Position numbers and translations under genes: made by a program. Of a stretch of DNA of 17,731 nt, positions 1-5,293 are shown piece by piece. This DNA is from CAZFZQ01 sp964522845. GTDB taxonomy: Bacteria > Patescibacteriota > Patescibacteriia > GCA-002772895. The notes beneath the pieces are model-generated. The model was not told the origin of the DNA, did no database searches, and saw nothing but the letters and a program-made list of their open reading frames with translations. Position 1 is the first letter of the stretch. Each line of letters begins with the position of its first letter. The DNA lies in NCBI GenBank assembly GCA_964522845.1, contig CAZFZQ010000014.1, positions 1-17,731 of the forward strand. The letters are read 5' to 3'.

Positions 1-85
1 CGCCGAAATAGTTGCCCAAATGCAACGGCCCCGTCGGCTGTATGGCGGAATAGATGATTTGTTTGGTTTCTTTTGGTTTTATCAT
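1..85 (-). CDS. trpS: Tryptophanyl-tRNA synthetase, N-terminal fragment
   Basis: The first 28 codons of a minus-strand gene start at an ATG at 85-83 and run off the left edge. The peptide contains SAIQPTGPLHLGNYFG, the N-terminal signature of class I TrpRS: the IQPTG substrate-binding segment, then HLGN, the HIGH-type ATP-binding motif. The enzyme charges tRNA-Trp in the cytoplasm. The start lies 9 nt after the stop of the nuclease gene in the same direction, so it could be co-transcribed with the restriction-modification pair. No SD is visible; the leader is AT-rich. The family call is firm from the motif, but only the first few percent of the protein is seen. Confidence 0.9.
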   Translation of the reverse strand, partial: MIKPKETKQIIYSAIQPTGPLHLGNYFG

Positions 86-94
86 AAAAAAATA

Positions 95-1006
95 TTAACT
101 AAATAATTTTAAAAATCCAGCAGTATTCAAAAAATAATTATTTTCATTTTTCTTCAAGCTTTTTACAATATCTTTCTGTTGTTTTTGCGTTTTATTCTTT
201 TTATTATTTTTATTTTTGAAATATTTATCAAAAAAAATCCCATCCAAAAATGCCACAAAATGATGATTAGATGTCTGGGGCTTTGTCCTGATCAATTCTA
301 TCAATTCTAAAATCTGTTTATTTTGTCCGCCCCCTCCGGTATTCATGTGTTTTGCTTCCAAAAAATAAATGTCATTTTTATTTTTAATTATTAAGTCCAG
401 TGTTTTGCCTTGCGTCTTTTTACCAAAATTAGTATTGAACTTACCATTGATTGCCGCGTTAGAAAAATCTTTTGAACGTGAAGAAAATCTGGCCACGCTT
501 TTTTTATTTTTTTCAAATTCTTCCATGGTCTTCACGTGCTTAAAACTCCCGCGGCGCAATATGTCAATAAGTTTTATTTCTCCGGTGCTGCCTTTTTGTC
601 TTGAAGAGTTGTTATCAATTAATGCCTGGACCCACTCAGACGGCACGATCTCGTTCAAATCTCTTTTGGCTAAATATAATAACGTTATTTCCTTTAATAA
701 TCCAAAATCTTTTTTCACGTCTTCCATGGTCACGTCGCAGGCATTAACAAAACATCCAAATTCAGAATAATTACCATAGCTTGCAAATTGTTTATGCAAA
801 TCGCTAAACAAACTTTTTAAAATTCCACTTGCTTTCTTTTTGTCTTTAATTTGTTTAATCGCTATCAACAACTCTTTTATTTTCTTTATTTGGCTGATAT
901 ACAAACCCAAATCTTTGGATTTTTCAGTAAACATGTAGTATCCGTCAAGCATTGGTTCCGGGTGCTCTTTGCTATATTCTAACAATTTTATATTATCCAT
1001 ATTCAT
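95..1006 (-). CDS. PD-(D/E)XK restriction endonuclease (type II-like)
   Basis: A 303-aa protein encoded directly after, and overlapping by 4 nt (ATGA), an adenine methyltransferase gene. The likely nuclease core is in the C-terminal half: Glu143 in STGEIKLID, Asp204 in GKTLDLII, and the catalytic pair Glu217-x-Lys219 in YFLEAKH, followed by a Gly-rich GGGGQNKQ segment. This spacing fits the PD-(D/E)XK fold. The N-terminal half is helical and charged and may carry DNA recognition. The C-terminus is very Lys/Asn-rich. I infer it cuts unmethylated DNA at the site its partner protects; the site cannot be read from sequence. I do not recognise a named isoschizomer. An alternative start is Met3. 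The region is visibly more AT-rich than most of the window, which fits horizontal acquisition. Confidence 0.75.
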   Translation of the reverse strand: MNMDNIKLLEYSKEHPEPMLDGYYMFTEKSKDLGLYISQIKKIKELLIAIKQIKDKKKASGILKSLFSDLHKQFASYGNYSEFGCFVNACDVTMEDVKKDFGLLKEITLLYLAKRDLNEIVPSEWVQALIDNNSSRQKGSTGEIKLIDILRRGSFKHVKTMEEFEKNKKSVARFSSRSKDFSNAAINGKFNTNFGKKTQGKTLDLIIKNKNDIYFLEAKHMNTGGGGQNKQILELIELIRTKPQTSNHHFVAFLDGIFFDKYFKNKNNKKNKTQKQQKDIVKSLKKNENNYFLNTAGFLKLFS

Positions 1007-2151
1007 AAAGGCATCGCCGTCTGTCCGTGGCTTAATTTATTGTAATAAAGATAATTTAAAAACTTATAAGCAAAATCAAATGATACTCTTTTTCTATCAT
1101 TATCTCTAAAATTAGTCAAAAATAATGATAGATATTCTTCCCGCATTTTATTTAATTCTTTATTAAACAACAAAATCAATTTTTCCTGCTCTTGAATAGG
1201 TATCGGATCCTTAAATATCAGGTAAATCATATTTCTTGAAGACGGCTTGCTGATCAAACATTCCAAGTCATAATCTCTGATATTTTCCAAAGCGATTTTT
1301 CCTTTTTCAGTGCCTGTGTCAATCGCTTTTAATAAAATAATGTTTGATTTTATTTGATCATAAAGCTCTTTTGAAACTTTTATTGTCTCTCTATTTTTCG
1401 TGTGATTAAAAGCGGCCTCAATTTCAATTTTTTTGTCTTCCCCCAACACTTCATCTTCGGTTAAACGATAAACGCCCAAAATATTTTTTTGATTTTTTAT
1501 GACGCCTAGTACTTCTCCGCCAATCGTCCAATCATATTTTTGTTTGATGTTTATGGTTATCGTCTCGTTATCCGGAAAAATATTGGTCTTGATATGAAGT
1601 TCCTTTTTGGAAATATCATTATTTTTCCTGTAATAAAAAGCGATTACATTATATGTAGTGTCGGGAAAAACCTGCTGTTTGAAATAATTAATTTTTACGA
1701 TTTCAAATTTCGAAAAAAAGATATCTCTTGTTTTTTTAGAATTTTCCGCGGATAAAAAATTTATTGGCACAATAACAATGCCCTCTTCGCTATCCATAAT
1801 TGAATTCAAGGAAATTTGATATAAATCCTCAAATTGCGGGGTAAAAAATTTTGCTTTTGTTTTTTTATCAGCTTTATTTTTATGCAAATAAGGCGGATTT
1901 GTTAAAACAAATTTATATTTTAGAGGGCTGTTGATACTATCATTCAAAAAAACTTTTTTGTTATCTATATATTTTTCGTCTATATCATAACCTTTTATAT
2001 TTTTTGCCCCGTGTTGTTTTGCCCACAAAATCAAATCACCCCCGCCGGCAAATGGGTCTATAACTTCTTTTCCTCGTATATATCCTTCTAACCCTTGCAG
2101 AATATAATCGGAATTTCTGGTAAAAAATTGTCCTAATTGCTTTTTGCTCAT
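1003..2151 (-). CDS. DNA adenine-N6 methyltransferase of a type II-like R-M system
   Basis: A 382-aa methyltransferase. The N-terminus has KKQLGQFFT (motif X, SAM binding, as in gamma-class and HsdM-like enzymes), then motif I DPFAGGGDL at 32-40, GYDID at 54-58 (motif II acidic residue) and the catalytic motif IV NPPY at 85-88, which marks amino-methylation of adenine. The X-I-IV order is the gamma class. The C-terminal half (about 200-370) is presumably target recognition. It is the first gene of the pair, which lets protection precede cutting. The nuclease follows with a 4-nt overlap, suggesting translational coupling. A TATAAT box lies 11 nt before the ATG, so the mRNA is probably leaderless; no SD is visible. 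It could instead be the modification half of a type I-like enzyme, but no specificity subunit is seen. Confidence 0.88.
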   Translation of the reverse strand: MSKKQLGQFFTRNSDYILQGLEGYIRGKEVIDPFAGGGDLILWAKQHGAKNIKGYDIDEKYIDNKKVFLNDSINSPLKYKFVLTNPPYLHKNKADKKTKAKFFTPQFEDLYQISLNSIMDSEEGIVIVPINFLSAENSKKTRDIFFSKFEIVKINYFKQQVFPDTTYNVIAFYYRKNNDISKKELHIKTNIFPDNETITINIKQKYDWTIGGEVLGVIKNQKNILGVYRLTEDEVLGEDKKIEIEAAFNHTKNRETIKVSKELYDQIKSNIILLKAIDTGTEKGKIALENIRDYDLECLISKPSSRNMIYLIFKDPIPIQEQEKLILLFNKELNKMREEYLSLFLTNFRDNDRKRVSFDFAYKFLNYLYYNKLSHGQTAMPL

Positions 2152-2159
2152 ATTATATC

Positions 2160-2198
2160 TATATTATACACGGTATAGATATAAAGTGGTATAATATA
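2160..2198. promoter_or_regulatory. Palindromic divergent promoter region between R-M genes and RNA candidate
   Basis: Perfect 10-bp inverted repeat: TATATTATAC at 2160-2169 and GTATAATATA at 2189-2198, separated by 19 bp. Each arm contains a TATAAT box pointing outward. The minus-strand box (2168-2163) serves the methyltransferase. The plus-strand box (2190-2195) is preceded by TG-n, an extended -10, and points at the hairpin RNA candidate. No good -35 boxes are seen. The symmetry could also be an operator that autoregulates the R-M genes; no C-protein gene is visible. Confidence 0.55.
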
Positions 2199-2201
2199 AG
2201 C

Positions 2202-2270
2202 AGAAGAAGTAAGCCCTCCTGTTTTGGAATACCGTAAGGCGTTCCGTTAAAGCAGGAGGTTTTCTTTTTT
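2202..2270 (+). ncRNA. Candidate ~69-nt structured small RNA with its own promoter and terminator
   Basis: Downstream of an extended -10 (TGG-TATAAT, 2187-2195) lies a compact fold. The outer stem is CCTCCTG (2215-2221) with CAGGAGG (2253-2259). An asymmetric internal loop (TTTT against GTTAAAG) follows. The inner stem is GGAATACC (2226-2233) with GGCGTTCC (2238-2245), closed by a GTAA (GNRA-type) tetraloop. The outer stem is followed by a T-rich run at 2260-2270, so it doubles as an intrinsic terminator. No ORF fits. The outer strands are anti-SD-like (CCTCCT) and SD-like (AGGAGG). I do not recognise a known RNA family. It could be only a terminator, but there is no plus-strand gene upstream to terminate, which favours an independent RNA. 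Confidence 0.5.
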
Positions 2271-2288
2271 ATAAAACTCCACACAAAT

Positions 2289-2310
2289 AAAAAATGGGCA
2301 AGGATGCCCA
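2289..2310 (-). terminator. Intrinsic terminator, TGGGCA hairpin copy 1
   Basis: Stem TGGGCA (2295-2300) with TGCCCA (2305-2310) and loop AGGA. On the minus strand it is followed by TTTTTT (2294-2289). It is the second of two tandem terminators behind the 108-aa gene, and the same hairpin recurs at 2765 and 4280. Confidence 0.75.
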
Positions 2311-2342
2311 AAAAATAAAAAAGAGCAATCCTCGGATTGCTC
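2311..2342 (-). terminator. Strong intrinsic terminator of the 108-aa gene
   Basis: Perfect 9-bp stem GAGCAATCC (2323-2331) with GGATTGCTC (2334-2342) and a 2-nt apex. On the minus strand it is followed by a T-rich tract (2322-2311). It begins 11 nt after the stop codon. Confidence 0.9.
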
Positions 2343-2352
2343 TGCTCGACCC

Positions 2353-2679
2353 CTAGCTCCTGGCCTTGCCGATGCCGTCAAAGAACGGGGCGCCAAACTT
2401 GCCCATGGCCACGTTCTTGCCAACCTCAAACAAAATCCGTTGCAAGCCACTGACTTGCTTCAGCGTTCCTCCTTCACGGAGGAACGCTGCGGCCGCAGCT
2501 TCGGCCAGCGTCGTCAGCGCTGTCTCCACGCGGCTGTCCGGATCACGTTGGGGCATGTGATGAACCGTGCCGGAAATCGCGGACTGCCTTAGCGCGGCAC
2601 TCCGGAACTCAGACCACGTAGCCCTCCCGTCAAGAAGCCGGCCAGCAATGTCCATCAAAGAACGAATGAGTTGATCCAT
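2353..2679 (-). CDS. Hypothetical 108-aa protein with strong SD
   Basis: I do not recognise this family. The start at 2679 is chosen because AAGGAGGT lies 4 nt upstream of the ATG; an in-frame ATG farther upstream (2730) has no SD and overlaps the promoter. The protein starts MDQLIRSLMDIAGRLL. It has a mid segment of mixed charge, an Ala-rich helix (LAEAAAAAFLREGG) and a C-terminal Gly/Phe-containing tail (GKFGAPFFDGIGKARS). There are no membrane segments, signal peptide or cysteines. It appears soluble and helical. It is monocistronic: its own promoter (TTGACA, 17-bp spacer, weak -10) sits upstream and two tandem terminators follow. Strong translation and insulation suggest appreciable expression. 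Function is unknown. Confidence 0.75.
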   Translation of the reverse strand: MDQLIRSLMDIAGRLLDGRATWSEFRSAALRQSAISGTVHHMPQRDPDSRVETALTTLAEAAAAAFLREGGTLKQVSGLQRILFEVGKNVAMGKFGAPFFDGIGKARS

Positions 2680-2701
2680 GAGACCTCCTTGGGTTGTCAT
2701 G

Positions 2702-2730
2702 AGATTAACAAAATTTTTTATTTTTGTCAA
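2702..2730 (-). promoter_or_regulatory. Promoter of the 108-aa gene
   Basis: On the minus strand, perfect -35 TTGACA (2730-2725), a 17-bp AT-rich spacer and a weak -10 TAATCT (2707-2702). The predicted start of transcription leaves a short leader that holds the AAGGAGGT SD. The -35 and spacer closely resemble the secG promoter at 9608-9636. Confidence 0.6.
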
Positions 2731-2758
2731 GCCCCGCTCCGGTGAAAGTTGCTAAAAC

Positions 2759-2780
2759 AAAAAATGGGCAAGGATGCCCA
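2759..2780 (-). terminator. Intrinsic terminator, TGGGCA hairpin copy 2
   Basis: Same hairpin as at 2295: TGGGCA (2765-2770), loop AGGA, TGCCCA (2775-2780). On the minus strand it is followed by a T-rich run (2764-2759). It lies downstream of the DUF2914 gene and just before the promoter of the 108-aa gene, so it insulates the two. Confidence 0.75.
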
Positions 2781-2791
2781 AACTATAAATA

Positions 2792-2846
2792 CTGGATCCC
2801 GGATCAAGTCCGGGATGACACGTTTTTGTGCTACATGCTACATGTT
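2792..2846. repeat. Dispersed palindromic (REP-like) repeat, copy A
   Basis: CTGG followed by an 8-bp stem ATCCCGGA (2796-2803), loop TCAAG, TCCGGGAT (2809-2816), then GACAC and a TTTTTG...TACATG tail. Copy B at 5227-5285 shares this layout with a paired G-C to C-G swap in the stem. It sits between the DUF2914 stop and its terminator. Confidence 0.75.
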
Positions 2847-2852
2847 ACGCGA

Positions 2853-3935
2853 CTATTTCACCACTTCCAAAAGTGGAGGAGGTTCGGGGACTTCGAGGAC
2901 GGTAAAGCGGACGCGGCCGAGGACTTGGCCGCGGGCGGTTTCCACGTCCACCCGCCACTCGCCTGCCATGATAGAAGTTTTTATGGAATATCCGCGGTAG
3001 CCGTCCAATCTTCCACCGGTAATGTCATAAGAAAATTTACCTTTTGAAATCCATTTGCCATTTTCTTTTCTTTGCCAATTATGGACAATGCCGGTTTGCA
3101 ATTTTCCGGGCGCAAAGATAGCGGTATAAACCGCAACCGCCTCGCCTGAAACTTTATGAATCGTTGTCCCTGGCAAAACTTTGTTCCAAAAAGTTTCTTC
3201 TTCTATTAATATGCGGTATTCCCCTCCCAACCTCTCTATTCCATGCCCCACTACCGAATCCCGCAACGAAAGCGGAATGGGCGGAATGATATTTAGAAAA
3301 TAAAAAATGTTGATAACCACAAAAATAGCTATTATTTGTTTTGCGAAACGCCGGATGCCAAATCCGGTATTTTTAACGCGCGAAAGAAGCGCAATGTAGC
3401 CGAAAATAAAAATCAAACTCATGACGCCGCTCGCGACAAAAACCCACGACGCCAATTCTTGCAAAAGATACGGCAAGACAACCGCGAAAATTGAAAACAG
3501 CAGAAAATAATACACCGCGACCTGCACGCCGGCGCGCAAATAATACTCGCGGAAAACTTCGTTCGCAACCATCAAAATCGCAATGAGTAAAATAAATGGC
3601 CAGCTCACGAAAAATGACCCGCTGAAAAAGTAAAAAATAAAAGAAGCGGAAGCAAGCCCGCCGAAAGAAAATTGAATTGCTAAGGGCGCGGCGAGCCGGA
3701 CAAAATCCAAAACACGGTTTCCTTTGCGGATGGCGCCCGCGTCATAAAGATTTAAAAAAGCGATCATGGCTCCGGAAAACAAAACATGAAAGCTCAAAAT
3801 CAAAAATGTATAAGAAATTTGTATGCTCCTGAAAGTGAATAAATCCGTGATAACGCCAAAAACCAGCGTGCCGGGCAAAAGCATCCGTTCGTATTTTTCG
3901 TACCACGCTTTGATTTTGTTGTATAGTTTCTTCAT
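2853..3935 (-). CDS. Polytopic membrane protein with C-terminal DUF2914 domain
   Basis: A 360-aa protein. Residues 1-20 are basic and cytoplasmic. About six to seven hydrophobic segments follow between 22 and 220 (for example around 25-62, 82-125, 138-185 and 200-217). A soluble C-terminal domain (about 260-350) contains HNWQR, GKW, a GGRLDGYRGYS segment, GEWRVDVET and GQVLGRVRF, which match the DUF2914 pattern of Trp/Gly-rich beta strands. The domain presumably faces outside. The family has no established function. The ATG at 3935 has no SD. A TGA-GATAAT extended -10 lies 8 nt upstream, so the mRNA is probably leaderless. The transcript ends at the hairpin at 2759-2780. The domain call comes from recall of the family pattern, not from a search. 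Confidence 0.8.
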   Translation of the reverse strand: MKKLYNKIKAWYEKYERMLLPGTLVFGVITDLFTFRSIQISYTFLILSFHVLFSGAMIAFLNLYDAGAIRKGNRVLDFVRLAAPLAIQFSFGGLASASFIFYFFSGSFFVSWPFILLIAILMVANEVFREYYLRAGVQVAVYYFLLFSIFAVVLPYLLQELASWVFVASGVMSLIFIFGYIALLSRVKNTGFGIRRFAKQIIAIFVVINIFYFLNIIPPIPLSLRDSVVGHGIERLGGEYRILIEEETFWNKVLPGTTIHKVSGEAVAVYTAIFAPGKLQTGIVHNWQRKENGKWISKGKFSYDITGGRLDGYRGYSIKTSIMAGEWRVDVETARGQVLGRVRFTVLEVPEPPPLLEVVK

Positions 3936-3968
3936 GCTTTTATATTATCTCAAATTCAGTTAGAAAAT

Positions 3969-3993
3969 AAAATCCGTACGGGTATCCGTACGG
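3969..3993 (-). terminator. Terminator of the Cys-rich gene
   Basis: CCGTACGG (3974-3981), GTAT, CCGTACGG (3986-3993). Each arm is itself a palindrome, so the site reads as a 12-bp tandem repeat and folds into an 8-bp hairpin. On the minus strand it is followed by ATTTTATTTT. It begins 6 nt after the stop at 4000. Confidence 0.8.
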
Positions 3994-3999
3994 GTAAAA

Positions 4000-4239
4000 C
4001 TATCGGCAACAAGAACCATCGGGATTGCAGGCATTGCACTCGGGGCAATGACGCCATCCGCACTTGTCGCATTTTTTCGCGAAACGCGAATCAACAATAT
4101 GCCTGAAATATTTCCAGCACCACACATACCACCAGCGTTTTCCGCATTTCGGACATTTCAGCGCCGGATATCCATCCAGCATTCCGTCGTTAACGCCACG
4201 CTCTCCGCACTCGCATTGATGATGATCTTGTTGTGCCAT
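4000..4239 (-). CDS. Cys-rich putative zinc-binding protein, 79 aa
   Basis: The ATG at 4239 is preferred because GGGAGG lies just upstream; a TTG five codons earlier lies inside that SD. The 79-aa product has 12 cysteines: CxC at 9-11, CPKC at 29-32, C41, CDKC at 57-60, CPEC at 65-68, C71 and CC at 77-78. Paired CxxC motifs indicate zinc ribbons or knuckles. A Trp-rich stretch (KRWWYVWCW) joins the first ribbon to the second cluster. A His-rich QQDHHQ lies at the N-terminus. There is no signal peptide or membrane segment. The family is not recognised and function is unknown; metal binding is inferred. It lies downstream of the 244-aa gene with a hairpin terminator between, and has its own terminator at 3969-3993. 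Confidence 0.8.
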   Translation of the reverse strand: MAQQDHHQCECGERGVNDGMLDGYPALKCPKCGKRWWYVWCWKYFRHIVDSRFAKKCDKCGWRHCPECNACNPDGSCCR

Positions 4240-4273
4240 TATATCCTCCCGCAACCTACTTTCTCATACAAAT

Positions 4274-4298
4274 AAAAAATGGGCAAGGATGTTGCCCA
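4274..4298 (-). terminator. Intrinsic terminator, TGGGCA hairpin copy 3 (variant)
   Basis: TGGGCAA (4280-4286), loop GGATG, TTGCCCA (4292-4298). On the minus strand it is followed by TTTTTT. Compared with copies 1 and 2 it has a 7-bp stem and a changed loop, with the stem kept. It begins 8 nt after the stop of the 244-aa gene. Confidence 0.8.
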
Positions 4299-4306
4299 AA
4301 TCTGAA

Positions 4307-5041
4307 CTAATCGTTGACTGGAAATTCCGCATCCAGTTCCGCCAAAGCCCTCATATAGTCCGATAGCTCTTCTGCTTCGCTCTCCGAGCTTTGCGGGATA
4401 AGTCGCGGGACAGGCGGAGGTGCCAATGGCTCCGGCGAAGATGCCGGCAGCGCTAACTGCGCTTCGCTTCCGCAGCGTTCCAGTTCCAACCGGGTTTGAT
4501 CGATCTCTTTCATGCTTAAATGCGGAATCTCTTCGGTGTCAGGCGCTCCGCTAATCTGTTTTTGCAAATTTTCCCCCACCGGCCTCAATGCTTCTTGAAA
4601 ACGGCACAAAACCGATTCAGTAATAATATTCATGTTCTCTTGTCCCACAGGCAGATATTGATTGTAAGCAGCCGCTTGCTTATTGTAAGCATCAACCGCT
4701 TGCTTCAACCTGTACAGATATTTTGCTTCCGGGTCTCGCCGAAGACGCTTGATTCCCCTTCCGCGCCACACGCTATGGAACGCGGAAACAGCCCCGGCCA
4801 AAAGAACGCCGAAGGCCACTATTACCCCTGTTGCCGCTCCCGGTGCTGAAACAAAAAGCGATGCCCCGAAACCCACAATAAGGGATCCCATCATCCCCAT
4901 TGTCACACCGTACGCAATTGAACTCCCTGAATTCCAACCTTTATACTTGCATTCCAGAGCTTGGCCATAATCATACGCCTTCGCATTAACATTGGCACCC
5001 TTGAGCTCAACCGACTGCAGAGGATAAAGCTTTTCCGCCAT
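4307..5041 (-). CDS. Hypothetical membrane protein with two TM segments, 244 aa
   Basis: Family not recognised. The start at 5041 is supported by AAGGAGG 5 nt upstream and by a TTGACA promoter. An N-terminal soluble stretch (1-40) is followed by a hairpin of two Gly/Ala-rich membrane segments (about 42-65 and 68-90), a basic patch (WRGRGIKRLRR, 92-102), and a helical region with YNKQAAAYNQY (about 105-190). A Pro-rich linker (PASSPEPLAPPPVPRLIP) and an acidic tail follow. The basic residues after TM2 suggest both ends are cytoplasmic. A terminator lies directly downstream. The gene shares SD use and terminator type with its neighbours at 2353 and 4000. Confidence 0.75.
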   Translation of the reverse strand: MAEKLYPLQSVELKGANVNAKAYDYGQALECKYKGWNSGSSIAYGVTMGMMGSLIVGFGASLFVSAPGAATGVIVAFGVLLAGAVSAFHSVWRGRGIKRLRRDPEAKYLYRLKQAVDAYNKQAAAYNQYLPVGQENMNIITESVLCRFQEALRPVGENLQKQISGAPDTEEIPHLSMKEIDQTRLELERCGSEAQLALPASSPEPLAPPPVPRLIPQSSESEAEELSDYMRALAELDAEFPVND

Positions 5042-5073
5042 CTCCGCCTCCTTAGAAAAATGAACCTAACCGC

Positions 5074-5102
5074 AGGTTACCATAAAAACGCGGGGGTGTC
5101 AA
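5074..5102 (-). promoter_or_regulatory. Promoter of the 244-aa membrane protein gene
   Basis: On the minus strand, TTGACA (5102-5097), a 17-bp spacer and TAACCT (5079-5074). The short leader carries the AAGGAGG SD. The -10 overlaps a small inverted repeat (AACCT...AGGTT) that could be an operator. Confidence 0.6.
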
Positions 5103-5116
5103 CCCGAGATTCTTCC

Positions 5117-5135
5117 CCCCGCATCAAGTGCGGGG
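5117..5135. repeat. REP-like palindrome, copy C (short)
   Basis: CCCCGCA, loop TCAAG, TGCGGGG. Same loop and stem layout as copies A (2796-2816) and B (5230-5250), without the flanking tail. Confidence 0.6.
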
Positions 5136-5154
5136 TCAGAATAACAAATTGGAG

Positions 5155-5191
5155 TGAGATTGCCACGCCCGAGTACGGGCTCGCAATGACA
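5155..5191. repeat. GTCATTGCGAG-family repeat, intergenic copy
   Basis: TGAGATTGCCACGC (5155-5168) and TCGCAATGACA (5181-5191). The reverse complement of 17597-17634, inside the comEC reading frame, has the same two blocks with a slightly longer middle. This intergenic copy supports the view that the comEC segment is a mobile repeat. Confidence 0.7.
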
Positions 5192-5195
5192 GAAA

Positions 5196-5225
5196 CAAAA
5201 AGCCCCGCGGATGCGGGGCTTTTTG
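5196..5225. terminator. Bidirectional terminator downstream of RNase J
   Basis: AGCCCCGC (5201-5208), loop GGAT, GCGGGGCT (5213-5220): a perfect 8-bp GC-rich stem, with A-run before and T-run after. It works for the minus-strand RNase J gene (stop at 5294). Confidence 0.85.
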
Positions 5226-5226
5226 C

Positions 5227-5285
5227 TGGATCCCGCATCAAGTGCGGGATGACACATCTTTTTGTTACATGTTATATGGAACGTG
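5227..5285. repeat. Dispersed palindromic (REP-like) repeat, copy B
   Basis: Stem ATCCCGCA (5230-5237), loop TCAAG, TGCGGGAT (5243-5250), then GACAC and a TTTTTGTTACATG tail. It shares the layout of copy A with a compensatory base-pair change. Like copy A it lies directly 3' of a minus-strand gene. Confidence 0.75.
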
Positions 5286-5293
5286 TTACATGC

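Noticed and set aside
2680..2730. Upstream extension of the 108-aa protein to an ATG at 2730
   Set aside because: That stretch holds the promoter and the SD; the SD is placed for the ATG at 2679.
3974..3993. 12-bp tandem repeat as a CRISPR or satellite start
   Set aside because: Only two units, each a palindrome, directly after a stop codon and followed by T-rich sequence on the minus strand: a terminator explains it fully. No repeat-spacer array exists anywhere in the window.
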